64,000 nucleotides of DNA from Proteiniphilum sp. (lineage in GTDB: Bacteria; Bacteroidota; Bacteroidia; Bacteroidales; Dysgonomonadaceae), in contig JADLKK010000004.1 of NCBI GenBank assembly GCA_016839025.1, positions 1 through 64,000 on the forward strand, read 5' to 3'. The translations under genes were made by a program, and so were the position numbers. Under the pieces are notes generated by a model that saw nothing but the letters and a program-made list of their open reading frames with translations, made no database searches and was not told where the DNA came from. This document shows, in pieces, positions 1 to 9,250 of this stretch (positions are counted from its first letter, which is position 1; every line of letters begins with the position of its first letter).

Positions 1-1
1 T

Positions 2-718
2 TTACAGTTTTCCACCCCCACGTGCACTTACATGTTCAATCACCGGTTTGATGTTGAAATAGATCCGTTCCACACCAAAACGGTTCTGCCCGAGTGACAG
101 GTAGTTGATCCGGTTGTTTTTCAGGATCCGGTCCTCACCACCGAACGAGAACCCCAGAAAGGGGAGGATATCGTACTCGTGCGCTACCTTGATCACATAG
201 AAAGCGGTCTTTTCCGACATGCCGTCACCCGTGCCCACAATGGCATCCTGCACAATCCGCCGCTTGCGGGCTACCGCTTTGTAGGACGCTGCGTCATTCT
301 GTTGTGCGTAGACCAGCATCCGGGCGTTTAGCGCCCGCAGGTTGAAGGGATCCTCCTGAAGAAGGGCTTCGCTGTATTGGAGGATACGGTCGTAGTCGTC
401 AGTCAGGAGTGTGCTTTTGATCAGCACATCGGCCAATAGCTTGTTGTAGCGAGAGGTATCGGCGGGTATGTAGTTGGACTGGAAGACATAGCCGAAGTAG
501 AGGTGTCTTCCCTCCTCGGCTGTCATGGCCGCATCGCTGTTCAGATACTTTTCCAGCAGTTTCGGGTAGTGGTAGGAGGATGCAGGTTCTCTCACGTTCC
601 GTTCAATCTGCCGGTAATCGGGTGCCTGGAAGAATTCTTCGTCTTGTGCATACCCCTGCAGAATGGTCAACAGGAACAGGGTGACGAGTAGGGTCATTTT
701 TTGCATATCTCTCTTCAT
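2..718 (-). CDS. DUF4919 secreted protein
   Basis: The protein has 238 residues from the ATG at 716-718; an upstream in-frame ATG at 743-745 would put charged and proline residues ahead of the signal peptide and is less likely. Residues 1-25 form a Sec signal peptide with a hydrophobic core and an Ala-Gln end, so the product is probably periplasmic or outer-membrane associated. The rest looks like the DUF4919 family, with a helical, TPR-like middle (LLQEDPFNLRALNARMLVYA) and a polar C-terminus. No catalytic motif is visible and the function is unknown. The stop codon lies at the very edge of the window, so downstream neighbours cannot be seen. Confidence 0.8.
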   Translation of the reverse strand: MKRDMQKMTLLVTLFLLTILQGYAQDEEFFQAPDYRQIERNVREPASSYHYPKLLEKYLNSDAAMTAEEGRHLYFGYVFQSNYIPADTSRYNKLLADVLIKSTLLTDDYDRILQYSEALLQEDPFNLRALNARMLVYAQQNDAASYKAVARKRRIVQDAIVGTGDGMSEKTAFYVIKVAHEYDILPFLGFSFGGEDRILKNNRINYLSLGQNRFGVERIYFNIKPVIEHVSARGGGKL

Positions 719-810
719 TAATGGTTCAGGCAAATATATTGCCATATTTTGTTCCTGCCAAGAATTGGGAACTAAGAAAACTTAATTCCCGAATTCCGGC
801 CGTTGAATGA

Positions 811-1692
811 TTATTGCCTGCCTGATACGGAAACCTCCTTGTTGATCTTGGAGATCAGTCCCTGCAACACATTTCCCGGACCCAGTTCCACAAACTCAGT
901 AGCCCCATCGGCTATCATGTTTTGTACGGATTGTGTCCACTTCACAGGTGAGGTGAGCTGGTCAACCAGGTTCGCCTTGATCACCGCCGGGTCGCTCTCT
1001 CCTATGGTTGAAACGTTTTGGTAGACAGGACACACAGGAACCGAAAAGGTAGTCTCTTCAATCGCCTCACGCAGCTCCAGACGCGCCGGCTCCATCAGCG
1101 GAGAATGGAATGCTCCTCCCACCTTCAGCAGCAGGGCCCGCTTGGCACCTGCCTCTTTCATCTTTTCGCAGGCCAGCTCCACACCATTCAAGCTGCCGGA
1201 GATGACGATCTGCCCCGGACAGTTGTAGTTGGCCGGGACCACCACCTCATCGATGGAAGCGCAGATCTCCTCTACTTTCTCATCCGGCAGTGCCAGTACG
1301 GCTGCCATGGTGGAGGGTTCTGCCTCGCAGGCCTTCTGCATGGCCAGCGCCCGTTTGTAGACCAATTTCAACCCGTCTTCGAAGGGAAGTGCTCCTGCGG
1401 CAACCAATGCCGAAAATTCGCCCAGCGAGTGACCGGCGGTCATGTCGGGACGAAATTCCTCACCCAGCGTTTTGGCCAGGATCACCGAATGGAGAAAGAT
1501 GGCCGGTTGCGTCACCTTTGTCTGCCGCAGGTCCTCGTCACTGCCTTCAAACATCAGGTCGGTGATACGGAACCCCAAAATCTCATTCGCCTGCTCGAAC
1601 AGCTCCCGGGCGATGTGAGAACTCTCGTACAAATCTTTGCCCATGCCCACGAACTGGGCTCCCTGGCCAGGAAACAGATATGCTTTCTTCAT
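811..1692 (-). CDS. fabD: Malonyl-CoA:ACP transacylase FabD
   Basis: FabD moves the malonyl group from CoA to acyl carrier protein, feeding cytoplasmic type II fatty acid synthesis. The start chosen is the ATG at 1690-1692, giving 293 residues and the usual N-terminus MKKAYLFPGQGAQ. The family marks are present: FPGQGAQ near residue 7, the nucleophile Ser89 in GHSLGEF, and His196 in AFHSPLM, the catalytic pair of this fold. The GPGNVLQGL motif sits near the C-terminus. Length is normal. It follows the acyl-CoA ligase gene on the same strand, separated by 133 bases that hold a heptamer repeat array. Confidence 0.97.
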   Translation of the reverse strand: MKKAYLFPGQGAQFVGMGKDLYESSHIARELFEQANEILGFRITDLMFEGSDEDLRQTKVTQPAIFLHSVILAKTLGEEFRPDMTAGHSLGEFSALVAAGALPFEDGLKLVYKRALAMQKACEAEPSTMAAVLALPDEKVEEICASIDEVVVPANYNCPGQIVISGSLNGVELACEKMKEAGAKRALLLKVGGAFHSPLMEPARLELREAIEETTFSVPVCPVYQNVSTIGESDPAVIKANLVDQLTSPVKWTQSVQNMIADGATEFVELGPGNVLQGLISKINKEVSVSGRQ

Positions 1693-1774
1693 ACAGTTTA
1701 AAATGCTTATTTTGGTTCTTACTGTTGATGCTTTAGAAATAACACCCAAATCCCATAACGGTTCATTGGGGTCC

Positions 1775-1823
1775 GCTTTCCGCTTTCCGCTGACAACTGA
1801 AAGCTAAAAGCTAAAAGCCAAAA
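1775..1823. repeat. Heptanucleotide repeat array
   Basis: Seven consecutive 7-base units fill this stretch in exact phase: GCTTTCC twice, GCTGACA, ACTGAAA, GCTAAAA twice and GCCAAAA. The array ends two bases before the stop codon of the acyl-CoA ligase gene. The units are degenerate but hold the 7-base period throughout. A pair of TTTCAGC heptamers stands at the 3' end of ispE (8288-8301), and related words (GTTGTCA, GTTTCAG) lie at 3491-3515. Confidence 0.7.
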
Positions 1824-1825
1824 AC

Positions 1826-3481
1826 TCATTTGCTTTTCTCCCGGATCTCCACGCGTCGGATCTTTCCGCTGATGGTCTTCGGCAGCTCGCTGACAAACTC
1901 GATGATGCGGGGATACTTATAGGGGGCCGTCACCTGCTTCACATGCTCCTGAATCTCATGGGCCAGTTCATCGCCGGCCTGATCCTGGTAATCACTTCCC
2001 AGCACGATGGTGGCCTTGATTACCTGTCCCCGTATTTCATCGGGTACACCCGTAATGGCACATTCTACCACCGCGGGGTGGGTCATTACGGCGCTCTCCA
2101 CCTCGAAGGGACCGATGCGGTAACCGGAGCTCTTGATTACATCATCGGTGCGACCCACGAACCAGTAGTAGCCATCCTCATCGCGCCAGGCCATATCACC
2201 GGTGCGGTAGAGGTGGTCGGCATAGACGCTGTGCGTCAACGCCTCATCACGGTAATAGCCCATAAAAAGCCCCAGGGGGCGCTGTTCATGGGTATAGAAG
2301 ACGATCTCTCCCTGCTCCCCATCCTCAGCCGGGCGACCGTCGTGGGTGATCAGATCCATCTTGTAAAGCGGGTTGGGAACTCCCATCGATCCCGGCTTGG
2401 GTTCCATCCAGGGAAAGGTGATGATGGTAGGGGCGGTTTCGGTCTGTCCGAACGCCTCCATCATCCGGATACCAGTCTGCCGGTAGAAGCTTTCGTATAC
2501 GGACGGATTGAGAGCCTCACCGGCGGTGGTGCAGTACTCCAGTGCGGAGAGATCATACTGCGACAGATCCTCGCGGATCAGGAAGCGGAAGATGGTGGGA
2601 GGGGCACAGAAGGAGGTCACCCGGTAGGTGGAGATCATGCGCAACATATCTTCCGGGATGAACCGCCCTTCAAAGTCGTAGACAAAGACGGCTGCACCGG
2701 CGATCCACTGCCCATAGAGCTTGCCCCATACCGCCTTGGCCCATCCGGTATCGGCCACGGTGAGGTGGAGGCTTCCCTCGTGCAGGTTGTGCCAGTACCT
2801 TGCCGTGGTGATGTGGGCGAGGGGATAGGTGAAGTCATGGATCACCATCTTGGGTTGTCCCGTGGTGCCGGAGGTGAAATAGAGGATCATGATATCCTCG
2901 TTGCGGTTTACCACCGCAGGTTTTACAAAGGGAGCTGCCCCGTTTACCCCCCGGTGGAAATCGAGCCATCCGTCGGGAATCGTCTCCCCCACCATGATAC
3001 GGTGTTCCACGGTGGGGGATTGTTCCATCGCCAGGTTCACATGGGTGACCAGGTTTTCATCCTCCGTGGCGATAATCGCCCGGATGCCGGCGGCGTTGTT
3101 GCGGTAGGTGATATCCTTGTCGGTGAGCAGATGGGTGGCGGGAATCACCACGGCACCCAGCTTGTGCAGCGCCAGGATGGTTTGCCAGAACTCGATGTTA
3201 CGCTTCAGGATCAGCATCACCATGTCGCCCTTGCCGATGCCCAGCGACTGGAGCCAGGAGGCGGTGCGGTCGGAGAGCTCTTTCAGTTCCCCGAAGGTGA
3301 GGTCGCGGTGTGCCCCCTTGTCGTTGGTCCAGCAAAGTGCCCGCTTATCGGGATGGGTACGGGCCCACTCGTCAGCTACGTCGTAGGCAAAGTTGAACTG
3401 TTCCGGCACAATGATTGCGTAATTCTCCATGAAATCCCGGTGGGATGCGAAGAGTGTCTGTTTTACAAATTTTTCGATCAT
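1826..3481 (-). CDS. AMP-forming acyl-CoA synthetase
   Basis: This 551-residue ANL-superfamily ligase activates a carboxylic acid with ATP to an acyl-adenylate and then to the CoA thioester. The P-loop YFTSGTTGQPK, the YRTGDMAWRDEDG motif and the C-terminal KTISGKIRR with its catalytic lysine are all present, and length is typical. It resembles the acetyl- or medium-chain acyl-CoA synthetases of Bacteroidales; the chain length preferred cannot be read from sequence. Its start lies 29 bases after the stop of an XRE-cupin regulator, and the pair probably forms an operon in which the regulator senses a related ligand (inference). Confidence 0.93.
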   Translation of the reverse strand: MIEKFVKQTLFASHRDFMENYAIIVPEQFNFAYDVADEWARTHPDKRALCWTNDKGAHRDLTFGELKELSDRTASWLQSLGIGKGDMVMLILKRNIEFWQTILALHKLGAVVIPATHLLTDKDITYRNNAAGIRAIIATEDENLVTHVNLAMEQSPTVEHRIMVGETIPDGWLDFHRGVNGAAPFVKPAVVNRNEDIMILYFTSGTTGQPKMVIHDFTYPLAHITTARYWHNLHEGSLHLTVADTGWAKAVWGKLYGQWIAGAAVFVYDFEGRFIPEDMLRMISTYRVTSFCAPPTIFRFLIREDLSQYDLSALEYCTTAGEALNPSVYESFYRQTGIRMMEAFGQTETAPTIITFPWMEPKPGSMGVPNPLYKMDLITHDGRPAEDGEQGEIVFYTHEQRPLGLFMGYYRDEALTHSVYADHLYRTGDMAWRDEDGYYWFVGRTDDVIKSSGYRIGPFEVESAVMTHPAVVECAITGVPDEIRGQVIKATIVLGSDYQDQAGDELAHEIQEHVKQVTAPYKYPRIIEFVSELPKTISGKIRRVEIREKSK

Positions 3482-3510
3482 GTTAACCTGTTGTCAATGA
3501 GTTGTCAGTT

Positions 3511-4071
3511 TCAGGGGTAGAGGATTACGGCTAGAAATTTCACCGACCGCTCGTTAAGCGCTTTCATGCCGTGCGGCAGCGACGAGTCGAAGTAGATGCT
3601 GTCCCCCTCGTTTAGTATCAGCTCCTTGTCGTTGATGGTCATGGCCATGCTTCCCTCCAGGATCATGTTGAACTCCTGGCCGGCATGGATGCTCCTGTAG
3701 TAGTCTGTCTCTATTGGTTTGGGTTCTACCGTAACGATAAACACCTCCGCTACATTGTTGGTGAAGCCTGCCGTGAGCGACTGGTACTTGTATGCCGACA
3801 CCCGTTCCACACTGACCCCTTTCTCCTTGCGGGTGATGAAGTAGGCGTTCATTTTCGGCTCGGTACCGAACATCAGGGTGGCGAGGTCCACGTTAAACTC
3901 TCTTTCGATGCGCTGCAGAAAGGAGAGCGAGATATCTGTTGTCCCCATCTCGTATTGCAGGTACTCATTCGTTTCTGTCTCCAATTTGCGGGCCATTTCC
4001 TCGGCGGATAGACTGAGTGCTTCCCGCAAACCTTTGATCCGTTCTCCAATTTGTATCAGGTCTGTTGCCAT
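3511..4071 (-). CDS. XRE-family regulator with cupin domain
   Basis: The 186-residue protein has an N-terminal helix-turn-helix of the XRE type (about residues 5-60, including GERIKGLREALSLSAEEMA) and a C-terminal cupin barrel (about 110-180, with EFNMILEGSMAMTINDKELILNEGDSIYFDSSLPHG). The combination is that of small-ligand-responsive regulators, often of fatty acid, polyamine or amino acid metabolism. It lies directly upstream of the acyl-CoA synthetase on the same strand, so control of that gene is the natural inference. The sequence shows no ligand identity. Confidence 0.93.
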   Translation of the reverse strand: MATDLIQIGERIKGLREALSLSAEEMARKLETETNEYLQYEMGTTDISLSFLQRIEREFNVDLATLMFGTEPKMNAYFITRKEKGVSVERVSAYKYQSLTAGFTNNVAEVFIVTVEPKPIETDYYRSIHAGQEFNMILEGSMAMTINDKELILNEGDSIYFDSSLPHGMKALNERSVKFLAVILYP

Positions 4072-4109
4072 GATGAATTGTTTTATGGGTTCTGTATGTT
4101 ATGAATGAT

Positions 4110-4904
4110 TCAAATAAACATGTAAAGACTGAGCGCCATAATGACCATTCCTGCCACCAGTCCGATAATGGAGAGATGGTGCTTTCCATACTTTTCGGCG
4201 CTGGGCAGCAGCTCATCGAGCGAAATGTAAACCATCACTCCGGAAACAGCTGCCAGGATCAGGGCGTTCAATACCGGGCTCCAGAAGGGAAGCAGAAACA
4301 GATAGGCGATCAGCGCTCCCACCGGTTCGGCCAACCCCGAGGCAAAGGAGAGCCAGAAGGCTTTTTTCTTGCTCCCGGTGGCATGATAGATGGGCACAGC
4401 CACTGCAATCCCTTCAGGGATGTTGTGGATGGCAATGGCCGCCGTGATGGGAATGGCTACCTCCAGGGTGGTAAGAGCCGACATAAAGGTGGCGATTCCT
4501 TCGGGAAAGTTGTGGATGGCGATGGTGATGGCAGCGATGATGCCGGTCTGTTTCAGGCGGCTTTTTCCTTTCATCTCCTCCACGCTGTGCATCTCATGCG
4601 GGTTCCTCGATTCGGGTACCAGGAAGTCGATCAAAGCGATCAGGGCAATGCCCCCGAAGAACCCGAAGATCAGGTAGAGCATACCTGTTTTTTCGCCAAA
4701 ATGTGCGGTGAGCGACTCCACCGACTGCGGCATCATCTCCATGAAGGAGACATAGATCATTACCCCTGCGGAGAGACCCAGGGAGAGACTCAAAAAGTTG
4801 GTGTTGGTGCGTCTTGCCATGAAGGCAATCAGGCTCCCGATACCGGTGGAGAGTCCCGCGATCAGCGTCAGCAGAAAAGCCAGAAGGATGATCTGTTTCT
4901 CCAT
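4110..4904 (-). CDS. zupT: ZIP-family zinc transporter ZupT
   Basis: ZupT imports zinc and other divalent metals across the inner membrane. The 264-residue sequence has about eight membrane segments and two metal-binding helices with the ZIP signatures HNFPEGIATF and HNIPEGIAVAVPIY, followed by the SGLAEPVGALIAY motif. Length matches the ZupT group. The start codon overlaps the stop codon of the upstream inositol monophosphatase gene by one base (TAATG), so translation is probably coupled. Confidence 0.95.
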   Translation of the reverse strand: MEKQIILLAFLLTLIAGLSTGIGSLIAFMARRTNTNFLSLSLGLSAGVMIYVSFMEMMPQSVESLTAHFGEKTGMLYLIFGFFGGIALIALIDFLVPESRNPHEMHSVEEMKGKSRLKQTGIIAAITIAIHNFPEGIATFMSALTTLEVAIPITAAIAIHNIPEGIAVAVPIYHATGSKKKAFWLSFASGLAEPVGALIAYLFLLPFWSPVLNALILAAVSGVMVYISLDELLPSAEKYGKHHLSIIGLVAGMVIMALSLYMFI

Positions 4905-5689
4905 TAGTCAACAGTGATAATGGTTTGCAGGATTGCCTCATGTACTCTTCCGTTGGTGGCTACCATCTCCCTGCCGAAGAGGTAGTTCCCTCCACCGCTG
5001 AAGTCGCTGCAGCGACCGCCGGCACACGTCAGGATATAGGAACCGGCAGCCACATCCCAGGCCGAGAGGCCGGAGTGGAAGTAGCCATCGGTGATGCCGG
5101 CTGCCACGTAGCAGATCTCAATTGCGGCAGAGCCCTTGATGCGGAAGCTGCAGCTACGGAACTGTTTCATCGCATTGACCAGGATTGCTTCCTCCCGGCT
5201 ATCGAGCGTATAGGGAATCCCAAAGCCTATGTAGCCGTTGGTGAGCGACTCTTGGCGACTCACCCGCAGGGGAGCTCCGTTGAGGTAGGCCTCTCCCTCT
5301 CCTGTGGCCACAAACAGCTGGTTGGCCACCGGATCGAATACCACGCCCAGGATGACCTGCGACTGCTGCATCAGGGCGATGCTTACGGAGTAGGGCGTGT
5401 CGCCATGCACATAGTTGGTGGTGCCATCCAGCGGATCGATGATCCAGGTGTATTCACGCGGTTCAAAGCGTACGGTTTTCTCTTCCGTGAGGAAGGCTGC
5501 CTGCGGAAGGAGCAGACGGAGACCCTCCACCAGCTTTTTCTCCGCCTCCTTGTCGATATAGGTGACATAGTTGCGGGTGCCCTTGAGCTCGATCTCTTTT
5601 TGCTGGAGCGACTGCTGCTCGGATTTCAAGTAGGCACCCGTTGCGCGTGCCAGTTCTATCACCTCTTCCGCTATTCTCTTGCGATCCAT
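4904..5689 (-). CDS. Inositol monophosphatase family protein
   Basis: This 261-residue enzyme belongs to the lithium-sensitive Mg-dependent phosphatase family (inositol monophosphatase, SuhB or CysQ relatives). The metal ligands are in FLTEEK, the core motif WIIDPLDGTTNYVHG and the C-terminal SAWDVAAGSYI. All expected acidic residues are present, so it should be active. The substrate (inositol phosphate, or another small sugar or nucleotide phosphate) cannot be decided. It is the first gene of an overlapping pair with zupT. Confidence 0.92.
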   Translation of the reverse strand: MDRKRIAEEVIELARATGAYLKSEQQSLQQKEIELKGTRNYVTYIDKEAEKKLVEGLRLLLPQAAFLTEEKTVRFEPREYTWIIDPLDGTTNYVHGDTPYSVSIALMQQSQVILGVVFDPVANQLFVATGEGEAYLNGAPLRVSRQESLTNGYIGFGIPYTLDSREEAILVNAMKQFRSCSFRIKGSAAIEICYVAAGITDGYFHSGLSAWDVAAGSYILTCAGGRCSDFSGGGNYLFGREMVATNGRVHEAILQTIITVD

Positions 5690-5733
5690 CTTGTCTGATA
5701 TCTTATGGGTTATGCTGTTGTTTTTTCTGCTCC

Positions 5734-8277
5734 TTATTTATCGGGATACATCGACTCCCACCACCGGGCATCTCCCTTCAGCCATTTGGCAAACCAGGCA
5801 TAAATGGCATGGTTCCATGCAACCCGCTTTTGATAATCGTAAATGGCATGGTTCTCACCCTCCACCTGGATGAATTCGACCGGTTTGTGTAGAAGCTTCA
5901 GGGCGGTATACATCTGGATGCTCTCGCCAATGGGGACGTTGGTGTCGGCAGTGCCGTGCAGCAGGAGCAGTGGCGTATTGATTTTGTCGGCATGAAACAG
6001 CGGGCTCTGTTGTACATAGAGTTGCGGGTTGTTCCAGGGATAACTGCCGGCACTGGCTCCGGCACTGTAGGAGTAACCCCAGTATCCCTCGCCCCAGTAA
6101 CTGGTGATGTTGCTGATGCCGGCATGTGATACCGAAGCTGTGAACAGATCGGTACGGGTAATCAGGTATTGTGTCATGAAGCCGCCATAAGAGGCACCGA
6201 TATTGCCGATTTTTGTGCTGTCAACAAAAGGGTGTGCCGCCACAAATGCCCTCACCCCCTCGATGATCTCTTCCGCGGTCCGCACGCCCCATGCATTCAC
6301 ATGGCGGGCTGAGAACTCCTGTCCGTAACCGGTGGTGCCACTTGGCTGCAAGGTGTAGACCACATAATCCTGCGCGGCATAGACATGCAGCGGGTAGGTA
6401 CTCTCAAAGATACGGCTGGTGGGACTGGTACCACCGTAGTAATAGACAATCAGCGGGTATTTTTTCTTCGGGTTGAAGTGGGGTGGCAGGTAATAACGGC
6501 CATCAATCTGCTCTCCAAAGGAGCTGGTGAATCGCCACTCCTTTACTTCTCCCAGCTGTAGCTGATTGAGCCTTTCCGCATAGGGATCACTGATCAGTAT
6601 TGATTCCAACGTTTTGAGGTTGAAGAGGTAACTGCGTGCGGAGTTGGAACTGCTCACACCGGTGTAGGTGGCCCAGTGCGCGTTTGTGGCAATGTCGAAG
6701 GAGCGGATTACCTCCTCCCTGAGTGGCAGTTTTTCAAAGCTCCCTTTCCGGGGTGAATAGCGGTATACCTGCACCTTGTCCCCCTCTTCCACGCGGTAGT
6801 AGATGTTGTTGTCCAGCCTGTTCCATTCCTGTGCATTGATCGTGGGATCGAATCTCTTGGTGACAGGAGTCACCTTTCTGTTTTCCAGATGCATGATGAA
6901 CGATTGGGTGTCGTAACTGTTGGCGATCTGCCCTTCTTTGGTGTTCAGTCCAATGCCGTTGAATGCCTCGGGAGCGCCATGGATCAGCAGTTGTTGCCCG
7001 TCGGGGGAGAACTGGGCCGAATAGGCATACCGTTGATCCTTCCAGAGGGTATCGGTCTCCATGGTTCCCAGGTTTAACCGATAGAGGGTACTGGTGCGAA
7101 AGGGGCGTTGCGAAAGGTCTTCGTCGGATACCGAGAAAAGCAGGAATTGCATGTCGTCGGACAGATCATTGAGTGATGCCGACTTTTTGCCGAAGGTGAG
7201 CTGTTGTGTGAGTCCCGTGTCGAAGAAGTAGCGATAGAGGTAGTACCTGTCGCGATAGGAGGACTGCCGGTCATCGATACCGATCAATCGTTTCAGGCCC
7301 CCGGGGTTGCTGAGGGTGAGGGTTTCTTTTGACGAGTAGAAGAGGGATTGTTCGTCGGGAGCAATGTGAAAGTTTTCCTTGGGCAGCTGCTCAGCCATGA
7401 TTTTTGTCTCCATGGTGAGCGGATCGAGGGTATAGAGGGTTCTTCCCTCTTCACTGTCACCCACAAAGAAGAGCAGATCTGAGCGGGGCATCCATTTCAG
7501 TTGTGGCCGGCTGAGAGGTTCCGAGAAAATGATCCGTTGCTGCCGGGTGTCGTATATCTCCGTATGGTTGCGGTTCTCACCGCCCGGGAGAGTCTCGCGG
7601 AAAGAGAGAAGCACAAGCCGCCCGCTGGGAGAGATGGAAGAGCTGCTCACCCGCTTTCCCTCGAGGATGTCTTTGATATCGATCCTTCTTTTTGCTTGCT
7701 GATTGAAGCGATATACCAGGAGCGAATCAGCTTCCTCCGGTTTCACATCGATCTTCACCATCGCATCGTTGTGGTCATCCGATGAGGTCAGCATTTTAAC
7801 TACCACACGGCTGTTGTTGATAAATCCATTCAACACTGCATCCACCGACCCGGCCAGGTGCAGGCTGTCATCGGCAGCATGCTTGGTAGCCCTCTTTACA
7901 TTGTCGATCCACAGTTCCAGCGGATTGGGAGAGGTGACGGTAATTCTCCCTTTTCCATAGCAGTTGCCCGACAGATGGAAGGAGACCAGCTGAAAAGCGT
8001 TGCCCTTCACAGGTCTCAGCAACCGGAAGTAACCTGTCGTATCGGGCTCTGCTCTGCCGGTAAATCTCTCCGGTGCGGGGAAATTGATGGCGGTGGAGAG
8101 CAGCAGTTCATCCGAATAGGGCTTGTCACTGAGGTTGACACTGTCCAGGATGACCGGTGCCTGTACGACTACGGGGCCAAAGGTTGAAACCTCAGCCGGT
8201 GAAAATGTCGTTTGCGCCTGAATGCTTCCGCCAAGTATCAGTAGGAGCAGGAAGCATCCTGTAAAATGTTTATTCAT
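5734..8277 (-). CDS. S9-family prolyl oligopeptidase-like peptidase
   Basis: The 847-residue protein has a signal peptide (residues 1-22, ending AQA), an N-terminal beta-propeller region with PD40-like strands, and a C-terminal alpha/beta-hydrolase domain of the DPP IV or acylaminoacyl-peptidase type. The catalytic triad is Ser near 693 in GASYGGF, Asp near 775 in GTADTNVP and His near 808 in GENHAIYD. It is predicted to be exported and to cleave short peptides, a common role in peptide-fermenting Bacteroidales. It ends 12 bases before the ispE stop codon region begins and is transcribed in the same direction. Confidence 0.92.
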   Translation of the reverse strand: MNKHFTGCFLLLLILGGSIQAQTTFSPAEVSTFGPVVVQAPVILDSVNLSDKPYSDELLLSTAINFPAPERFTGRAEPDTTGYFRLLRPVKGNAFQLVSFHLSGNCYGKGRITVTSPNPLELWIDNVKRATKHAADDSLHLAGSVDAVLNGFINNSRVVVKMLTSSDDHNDAMVKIDVKPEEADSLLVYRFNQQAKRRIDIKDILEGKRVSSSSISPSGRLVLLSFRETLPGGENRNHTEIYDTRQQRIIFSEPLSRPQLKWMPRSDLLFFVGDSEEGRTLYTLDPLTMETKIMAEQLPKENFHIAPDEQSLFYSSKETLTLSNPGGLKRLIGIDDRQSSYRDRYYLYRYFFDTGLTQQLTFGKKSASLNDLSDDMQFLLFSVSDEDLSQRPFRTSTLYRLNLGTMETDTLWKDQRYAYSAQFSPDGQQLLIHGAPEAFNGIGLNTKEGQIANSYDTQSFIMHLENRKVTPVTKRFDPTINAQEWNRLDNNIYYRVEEGDKVQVYRYSPRKGSFEKLPLREEVIRSFDIATNAHWATYTGVSSSNSARSYLFNLKTLESILISDPYAERLNQLQLGEVKEWRFTSSFGEQIDGRYYLPPHFNPKKKYPLIVYYYGGTSPTSRIFESTYPLHVYAAQDYVVYTLQPSGTTGYGQEFSARHVNAWGVRTAEEIIEGVRAFVAAHPFVDSTKIGNIGASYGGFMTQYLITRTDLFTASVSHAGISNITSYWGEGYWGYSYSAGASAGSYPWNNPQLYVQQSPLFHADKINTPLLLLHGTADTNVPIGESIQMYTALKLLHKPVEFIQVEGENHAIYDYQKRVAWNHAIYAWFAKWLKGDARWWESMYPDK

Positions 8278-8287
8278 ATTTTTTTTA

Positions 8288-8301
8288 TTTCAGCTTTCAG
8301 C
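8288..8301. repeat. Two TTTCAGC heptamers
   Basis: Two perfect TTTCAGC units stand in tandem across the 3' end of ispE and supply its stop codon. They share the seven-base period and the AGC end with the array at 1775-1823. Confidence 0.5.
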
Positions 8302-9138
8302 GTAAGGCTCATCGCTTATCCAGACGAAATGGTTGTTGAACATCCCCTTCAGCTCGGGAGCTTTCCCAAACAGACCATATACCGCAGAACCGGAGCCGCT
8401 CATGGAGGCATAAACTGCTCCGATTTCGTAGAGCTGCTGTTTGATTTGCCAAATTTCGGGATATTTTTTGAAAACCGGTGCTTCAAAATCATTTTTCATC
8501 TGCTCTTTCCAGGCGGTTACCGGTAAGGAGACAACCTCCCGGAGCCTCTGTTCCGGTTGCCGGGGGGTGATCATCGCATAGGCCTCCGCAGTGGAAACCC
8601 CGATATCCGGCTTCACCACCACCACCTTCAGATGGCTCAGATCAAGGTCTATCGGTTCCAGCAAGTCGCCGATGCCGGTAGCCAGTGCCGGACGGTTGCG
8701 GATGAAAAAGGCACAGTCGGCACCCAGTCGTGCCGCAAGTGCTGCCAACTCCTCATCGCTATATCCCAGAGTGAAGGTGTCGTTAAGCAACTGCAGCATG
8801 GCGGCTCCATCGGAGGAGCCACCCCCCAGTCCGGCACCAAATGGGATTTTCTTCAACAAATGGATTTCCAGTGGTGGAATATTTTTCTCCGCAGCGATCA
8901 GCTTCCATGCTTTGACCACCAGGTTTTCCTCCGCATCCCCCTGCAGGGGGATGCCTCCCTGATGCAGCCTGTATCCTTTTGTGACAAAAGGGGGGTCCTC
9001 ATTGGTCATGGGAATGATCTCCAGGGCATCTTTCAGCCCGATCGGATAGAAGAGCGTCTCCAGGTCATGGTACCCATCTTGCCGACGGGACACGACATGC
9101 AAACCCAGGTTGATCTTGGCGTTAGGAAATCGGATCAT
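8290..9138 (-). CDS. ispE: 4-diphosphocytidyl-2-C-methyl-D-erythritol kinase IspE
   Basis: IspE phosphorylates CDP-methylerythritol in the MEP route to isoprenoid precursors. The ATG at 9136-9138 gives 282 residues, the normal length; a longer in-frame reading upstream overlaps the preceding DUF5686 gene and has no family similarity. GHMP-kinase features are visible: [15 protein letters not shown] at the N-terminus, the glycine-rich loop [15 protein letters not shown] near residue 95, and [12 protein letters not shown] near the C-terminus. The presence of IspE implies the MEP rather than the mevalonate pathway. Confidence 0.96.
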   Translation of the reverse strand: MIRFPNAKINLGLHVVSRRQDGYHDLETLFYPIGLKDALEIIPMTNEDPPFVTKGYRLHQGGIPLQGDAEENLVVKAWKLIAAEKNIPPLEIHLLKKIPFGAGLGGGSSDGAAMLQLLNDTFTLGYSDEELAALAARLGADCAFFIRNRPALATGIGDLLEPIDLDLSHLKVVVVKPDIGVSTAEAYAMITPRQPEQRLREVVSLPVTAWKEQMKNDFEAPVFKKYPEIWQIKQQLYEIGAVYASMSGSGSAVYGLFGKAPELKGMFNNHFVWISDEPYAES

Positions 9139-9250
9139 GGAGAAATCTTTTTGCAAAGATAAAGATTTTTCCAGAAGAGCGCACATAGTGACAACCCAAC
9201 CGAAGGATGAAGATCTGAAAGGGTGCGGTTGCAGGTAGCTTGGCAGGAGG

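Noticed and set aside
1943-3520. A 525-codon open frame on the plus strand
   Set aside because: It is antisense to the acyl-CoA synthetase gene, has no domain-like sequence, and arises from codon bias in the true gene.
4101-5698. Two long plus-strand frames (268 and 257 codons)
   Set aside because: They are shadows of zupT and the inositol monophosphatase, both firmly identified on the minus strand.
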